Assembly (NCBI GenBank): GCA_008828725.1
Contig: MEHQ01002830.1
Location: 67,501-131,500 of the forward strand
From: Saccharina japonica
Taxonomy: Eukaryota; Sar; Phaeophyceae; Laminariales; Laminariaceae
DNA length: 64,000 nt
Direction: 5' to 3'
Numbering within the stretch: the first letter of the stretch is position 1; each line of letters opens with the position of its first letter. The position numbers and the translations under genes were made by a program. The notes under the pieces were generated by a model. It was not told where the DNA came from. It made no database searches and saw only the letters and a list, made by a program, of their open reading frames with translations. Positions 59,850 to 64,000 of the stretch are shown piece by piece.

Positions 59850-60450
59850 AAAGTGTCGTGCTCCCCCCAGAGGAGATGCGACATCCAATAAAAAGAAACC
59901 AAATAAAATAAAACGAAATTAAATGGACAGAAAAAGAAAAACAGCGCCAACAGCGCAAGACTAAGAACGACAGGAAAGGACAGGCAGCCAGAGCTCACCA
60001 AAAGCACCTTCCAGCCAGCCGAGGCATTTTTGTGCCCGTAGTACAGACAGGTTCTACCAGCTAGTCGATCTGGTACTGGTACCTACTCTGTTTGCCGTCT
60101 CTTTCCTGCTTTTGTCCGCCGCGGATTCCCTACGAACCCGCTCACCCTCCGTCTCCATTCCCTTGGCCGCCACCCATACAACGGATACGTGGCACTTCCT
60201 ACTCAGTTCCTTTTCGTTCTCGTGTCACACACGGGAGTCTAGGAAAGAGAAGAGGACATATCAAAATACAAAAAATGAATACATACGTACCTGGTACGTA
60301 GTAAAGCAACCAAAGAAATTTCTAGGAAATTACGGAGGGGCGGAGGGACAAAGCCAAAAGCGATCACGGCAAAATAAATATGAGTACGTAAAAGAAAATG
60401 AATGAATAATGCGAGGGGCTGAGGCATCGCTGTCGTGCCCCCCTTGAAAA
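59850..60450. repeat. Interspersed repeat R4, copy 3
   Basis: The core is at 60,000-60,240. Again it is preceded directly by an M3 unit, so M3 plus R4 may be one composite element. Confidence 0.65.
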
Positions 60451-60724
60451 GCTACAACAGGCAGTACACCAAGCAACAACAAAAATAAAAATAAAAATAA
60501 AAAAGAAATACAAACAAAGAAATAAGCAAAGGGAAAGAAAGACCACCAGAAATAACCAAGGAAAAAAAAACAAAACATATACTTTGGATTGTCCTGTTGA
60601 TTATTTTGAGTCAGCCATATACTTGAACTACAACTATATGTGCTCCGGGAAAGGGGATATTTGACATCTGGCACCAGTATGCCTGAAAAACATATGCATG
60701 CCTGGTCTGGACGTATAAATAAGG

Positions 60725-61605
60725 GCATTTGACAAAAAGGGGGACACCCCTCATATATCGTAACAAAAGGGGGGACACCACCAAGCACCGGCGGCGGGGT
60801 TATCGTTAAAGAGGCGGTCGTCAACACCAATTCAACGGCCCAGCGCATTAACGGTATACTCATAGTCATATATTAACCATCACTCTGACCGAACAGCTCA
60901 ACAGCTCATTTCCTGGTACAATAAGAATCTCCTCTCCTTTACGCCATGGTACATACCTGATATACGCGGATACGTATACGGCGGTACCGGCACGACTACA
61001 TATATACGTACAGCAGCCAGCAGTAGAACCAGAGGAGTACATACTACTACATTTGATACGTATATATTTACGTATTCTCGTTTATATATATGTTGGTGAT
61101 TTTTGAGGACCAACAGGGCACTAGGGCGCCAACCAATGTATGCTGATTGCTTGCCACGTTTGCCTAGGTGATGGGCCGTTGGTCTTTCGACGTTAGACGT
61201 CGTCTGTTGGCGTGCCACAACAACCAGAACATGGAGTGGTCACTTACCCTAGGTCTTTTTTGATACAGAAAGGGGGATACCTCTCTGCATGTTACAAAAA
61301 GGGGGACGATTACGAAAAAAGGGGAAGATTCCCAAACTAAGTAGATGAAAGGGGGATACCCTCGCGTAGGCATAACAAAAAGGGGGATATGCTCACATCC
61401 CCCCCTTTTGATCGCTCTCGTTCACCCGTTAAACATATGAATAAAAAAAAAAACTGCTGGGGATGGTAGGGAGGTGCCATGTGAGTGTGGCAAACGCATC
61501 AGTTTTAATTCGAGTCGATTTGACAGAGTACATGGGCTTACCCGGCGGCGAAAACCGCTGTCCCCCTTTTTGTAACGATACAGGGGGTGTACCCCTATTT
61601 TAGTA
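60725..61605. repeat. Scattered array of ACAAAAAGGGGGA motifs
   Basis: About seven direct motifs (60,731; 60,762; 61,263; 61,295; 61,312; 61,345; 61,374) and about three inverted ones (61,402; 61,561; 61,590). They are variants of TAACAAAAAGGGGGATA. The pattern resembles subterminal transposase-binding repeats of CACTA-like or other DNA transposons. Both long - strand frames across it come from the repeats. Confidence 0.55.
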
Positions 61606-61649
61606 AATCCCCTTAGAATTTTTTTTGTTTTTGTTCCGTCCATCAATTT

Positions 61650-62099
61650 ATAATATTTTCGCCCTCTCTCTTCTCTCTCCCTTGTTTAGTCTAACTCAGA
61701 TCCGGGGCTCTAAGTAGGCTCTCCCCTCCTCCCCCCACTACGGTTCTTGCCTTGCATTTTATGTCGAGAAATTTTTCAGCACTTTCTTCCCTCGTCGACT
61801 TGCGTCGGGATCCGCCTACCCACGCCACGAAGGCGCTCTCAGCAATTGTTCCTTCTTTTTTTCTCAAATAAAGTCAAAAATCTCACCACGGTGGGATTCG
61901 AACTTGGGTACCGCACTGAGCGTAGTATCTCTGTGTCGTAGTTTTGTGACCACAGAACTGGTACCTTTTTAGGATGAAGAATCGGCACGGACACTGGGTG
62001 TGCTGGATGTCGACGGGTAGAAAGGAAGGTTTAATGTGAAGAACACACACACACGAATGATAGTAGCCTTTGAAGCTGACCACTACTCTACCGGGGCGA
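61650..62099 (-). repeat. tRNA-derived SINE, interrupted by an M3 element
   Basis: Read on the - strand from 62,099: the A-box-like GTAGAGTAGTGGTCAGC, then an M3 insert, then an intact B-box-like GTTCGAATCCCACCG, the body GCTGAGAGCGCCTTCG and the tail. It is the best preserved SINE promoter in the window, so probably the youngest copy, yet split between its two promoter boxes. Confidence 0.75.
61910..62055 (-). mobile_element. M3 element inserted in the SINE
   Basis: It runs in reverse from GTGTGTGTTCTTCACATTAA to CTCAGTGC, about 146 bases, shorter than the other copies. The SINE continues on both sides, which shows M3 is mobile. Confidence 0.7.
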
Positions 62100-62429
62100 T
62101 ACATTAACGCAAACCAGGGTCGGTCGTTAGTTATGAGTGGACCGCAAGACAGCTCTCCTTCGTGACAAACGGCCCAACTGTTGGTGGACAGTTCTTCGAA
62201 AATATTTCAGCACTTCACTGTTTGCTGGCAGCAGCACGACTTACAGTGAACTGAGTAGTCCGTACTTTAGTTTATCAGCAGAATTCTCTGTAAAAAACTA
62301 AAAAGTAAACAAGTCGTACCCGTGCGAAGCACGCTCCACAGAGTACGAGTCTCATACAATACGTATGTACGAGGGGAAGGTGTTTTGTTGTCTTCGGATC
62401 TGATGGAAAAACCGGGGTGGGTGTGTGTT
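62100..62429. other. Non-coding
   Basis: A small M3 fragment (GTGTGTGTTCTTCACATTAA) lies at 62,421-62,441. Otherwise nothing was recognised. Confidence 0.4.
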
Positions 62430-64000
62430 CTTCACATTAATGAAATGAAGCTAGGTATAAGAGGACAGGGTATCCCTAGCCAGGTCAGCCTATGGACGGG
62501 TACTCGTTGGTACTCACGTGTGTTGTTTGCTTAGAGATAGAAGAAAAGCAGCTATATTCCGTTATCCGTGATGAACGACTGAGAAGGCCGGTGAGATGGC
62601 TAAAAGCCATCGGGAACCATCCCCGGTTCCCATCTAAGATACCGCCTTCCAAGTACTACCAATACGATTCTTACACCTGGTACCAGGTATTTACCAAACG
62701 TTTCCACATCATGCCAGCAGCACCATAACACTAGCCCACCCTGATGAGCCGTATATGCAGAAATATGATAAATTCGTGGAAACCCCGATTCCACGAACTA
62801 AAACATGAGTCGAAGGTGCGGCTTCTCAAAACCCACTCCCACACCTCTGAATGGCAAGGCTACGAAGCCGAGCAAGGAACGTGAAAAAGAAGACACGTTG
62901 GAACCGAAAATCCTACAGTCATTGTGTAACTGCCCTCCCCGGCTCGAGAGCCGGGGCTCGGTATAGCTGAGAAGGCTGGAAAACTAGACACTTAAAAACT
63001 TCCCCGAAACCCGGCCCACAACTTTCAGAAAGCTTGTCTTAAGCCCCAAGGTAGTGGCTCGATTATCCAGACCCGCCCCGGCTTTGAGCGGGGTGGGGTC
63101 GGCAGGACGAATTTCGCTAAAACTACCCCCAAATCCGCCCCAGAAAAAAAATATCAGAGAACGGTAGGCGAAAGAGAAGAAAAATAGTCCGAACCGAAAA
63201 CTCGGAAAACGTCGCAAATACAAACTACAAAGAGGTTCCGCCCCAATCCCCTGAAACAACATGAGAAAAGCATCGAGCGCAGCGGCGACGCGAAAAATTC
63301 AGCTGTCCACTGCTGCGCCTCGTGATTCATCTACGTTACGCTGAACCCCCCGCGTAAACGCGCTAGCTAAATGTACTTGTAGACACCAAGAACCGCGTAC
63401 AGCTCCTGTTGAAGTCGTGTAGCGCGCCGGAGAAAGTGGAAGCTTGATCGGTCCTGGGTCATCCAAAAGTCGAACGAAGTAAACTCCGTCCGTTGGTTAA
63501 GTCGCGCCGATTTTCCCGAGCCACTACAGAACGTCGTCGCCCTTGTACCAGATGTGGGCCTCGTTGGGAAGCACGGTGACACTGTACAGGCGAAGCCATT
63601 CGGCGTGCGGTACACAACCATAGCCGGGGGCCAGGAACCGTTCGCCGTTATTCCGAGAAAGCTCCCGTTGGGCAGCGCCAATCCTCATTCGACGGTACAG
63701 GCGGTTGGTTTGGCGGTGCTGGTTTGGGGTGCCGGCCCAGTATCGCAAAATTTCCCGGCGAGAGAGTCGGAGATCCATTTCCCGTTCCCAAGACGGGCGA
63801 GACAGTCCCGTCCAGTGCGTCTCGTACATCACCGCGATGACACCACCCCTGCCCCGAACCGACTGGTGTCCCGTAATTTTCTCCACTTCGAGACGTTGGA
63901 GAGGAGTGGAAACGTCGTCCTCGGTGACGTGGTAAGGGGGGGATTTCTTGGAGAAGTTGTTGAGGACGTATTGCGTCAACCCCGCAGGCAAATACTTCGG
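62430..64000 (-). mobile_element. Ty3/gypsy chromodomain retrotransposon, 3' end, cut by the right edge
   Basis: The - strand frame at 63,991-63,524 encodes a chromodomain (VEKITGHQSV ... WEREMDL) followed by ILRYWAGTPNQHRQTNR, RMRIGAAQRELSRNNGER and FLAPGYGCVP. I recall this arrangement at the C-terminus of stramenopile chromoviral polyproteins. The integrase, reverse transcriptase and gag parts would lie to the right, outside the window. The 3' LTR probably lies between about 62,430 and 62,935, since a purine-rich GGGGAGGGCAG stands before a TTACACAATG start. The exact LTR ends are uncertain because the 5' LTR is not visible. Few breaks are visible in the part shown; whether the element is whole cannot be judged. 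Confidence 0.7.

Noticed and set aside
60330-60869. 179-codon - strand frame
   Set aside because: It spans the end of R4 and the first GGGGGA motifs, so it is a chance frame across a repeat junction.

Overview
The window looks like nuclear DNA of a eukaryote with large introns and many repeats, most likely a stramenopile and probably a brown alga. Three things point there. The coding exons are short and separated by 1.5-3.9 kb introns with standard GT-AG borders. A chromodomain retroelement end at the right edge has a C-terminal tail of a type I recall from stramenopile Ty3/gypsy elements. Small non-autonomous transposons are everywhere. The taxon call is an inference from memory, not a search result. 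No ordinary tRNA or rRNA gene was seen, and no CRISPR-like feature belongs here.

The central feature is an apparently undescribed family of small type I membrane proteins. Two complete genes lie on the + strand (14,833-23,336 and 40,041-48,068). Each can be assembled from four exons of 347/350, 251, 111 and 194 bases with intron phases 2, 1, 1, giving 300 and 301 residues. Each protein has a signal peptide, then three copies of a Cys-bracketed repeat that together resemble a three-fold beta-prism (jacalin / VMO-I type), then a 37-residue Cys-rich module, a transmembrane helix and a short conserved tail. Two further first exons of the same family lie on the - strand. One (1,391-1,045) runs off the left edge. 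The other (28,764-28,418) looks like a truncated pseudogene.

These genes sit in a direct tandem segmental duplication: unit A is about 600-24,960 and unit B about 27,980-50,090. Each unit starts with a - strand first exon and continues with a complete + strand gene. The exons align without frame-breaking indels, whereas the introns and intergenic DNA differ by many insertions. Several of those insertions can be read as mobile elements with filled and empty sites. The 3 kb spacer between the units holds a 276-bp foldback element and unexplained open frames that include an acidic protein fossil.

From about 50.8 kb to the right edge there is no convincing host gene. This part is a mosaic of TIR elements, a tRNA-derived SINE, interspersed repeats, a block bounded by CCGGTTAA repeats, an array of GGGGGA motifs, and the 3' end of a chromodomain Ty3/gypsy element on the - strand that continues beyond the window. 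The DNA around the receptor genes is also largely decayed mobile-element sequence.
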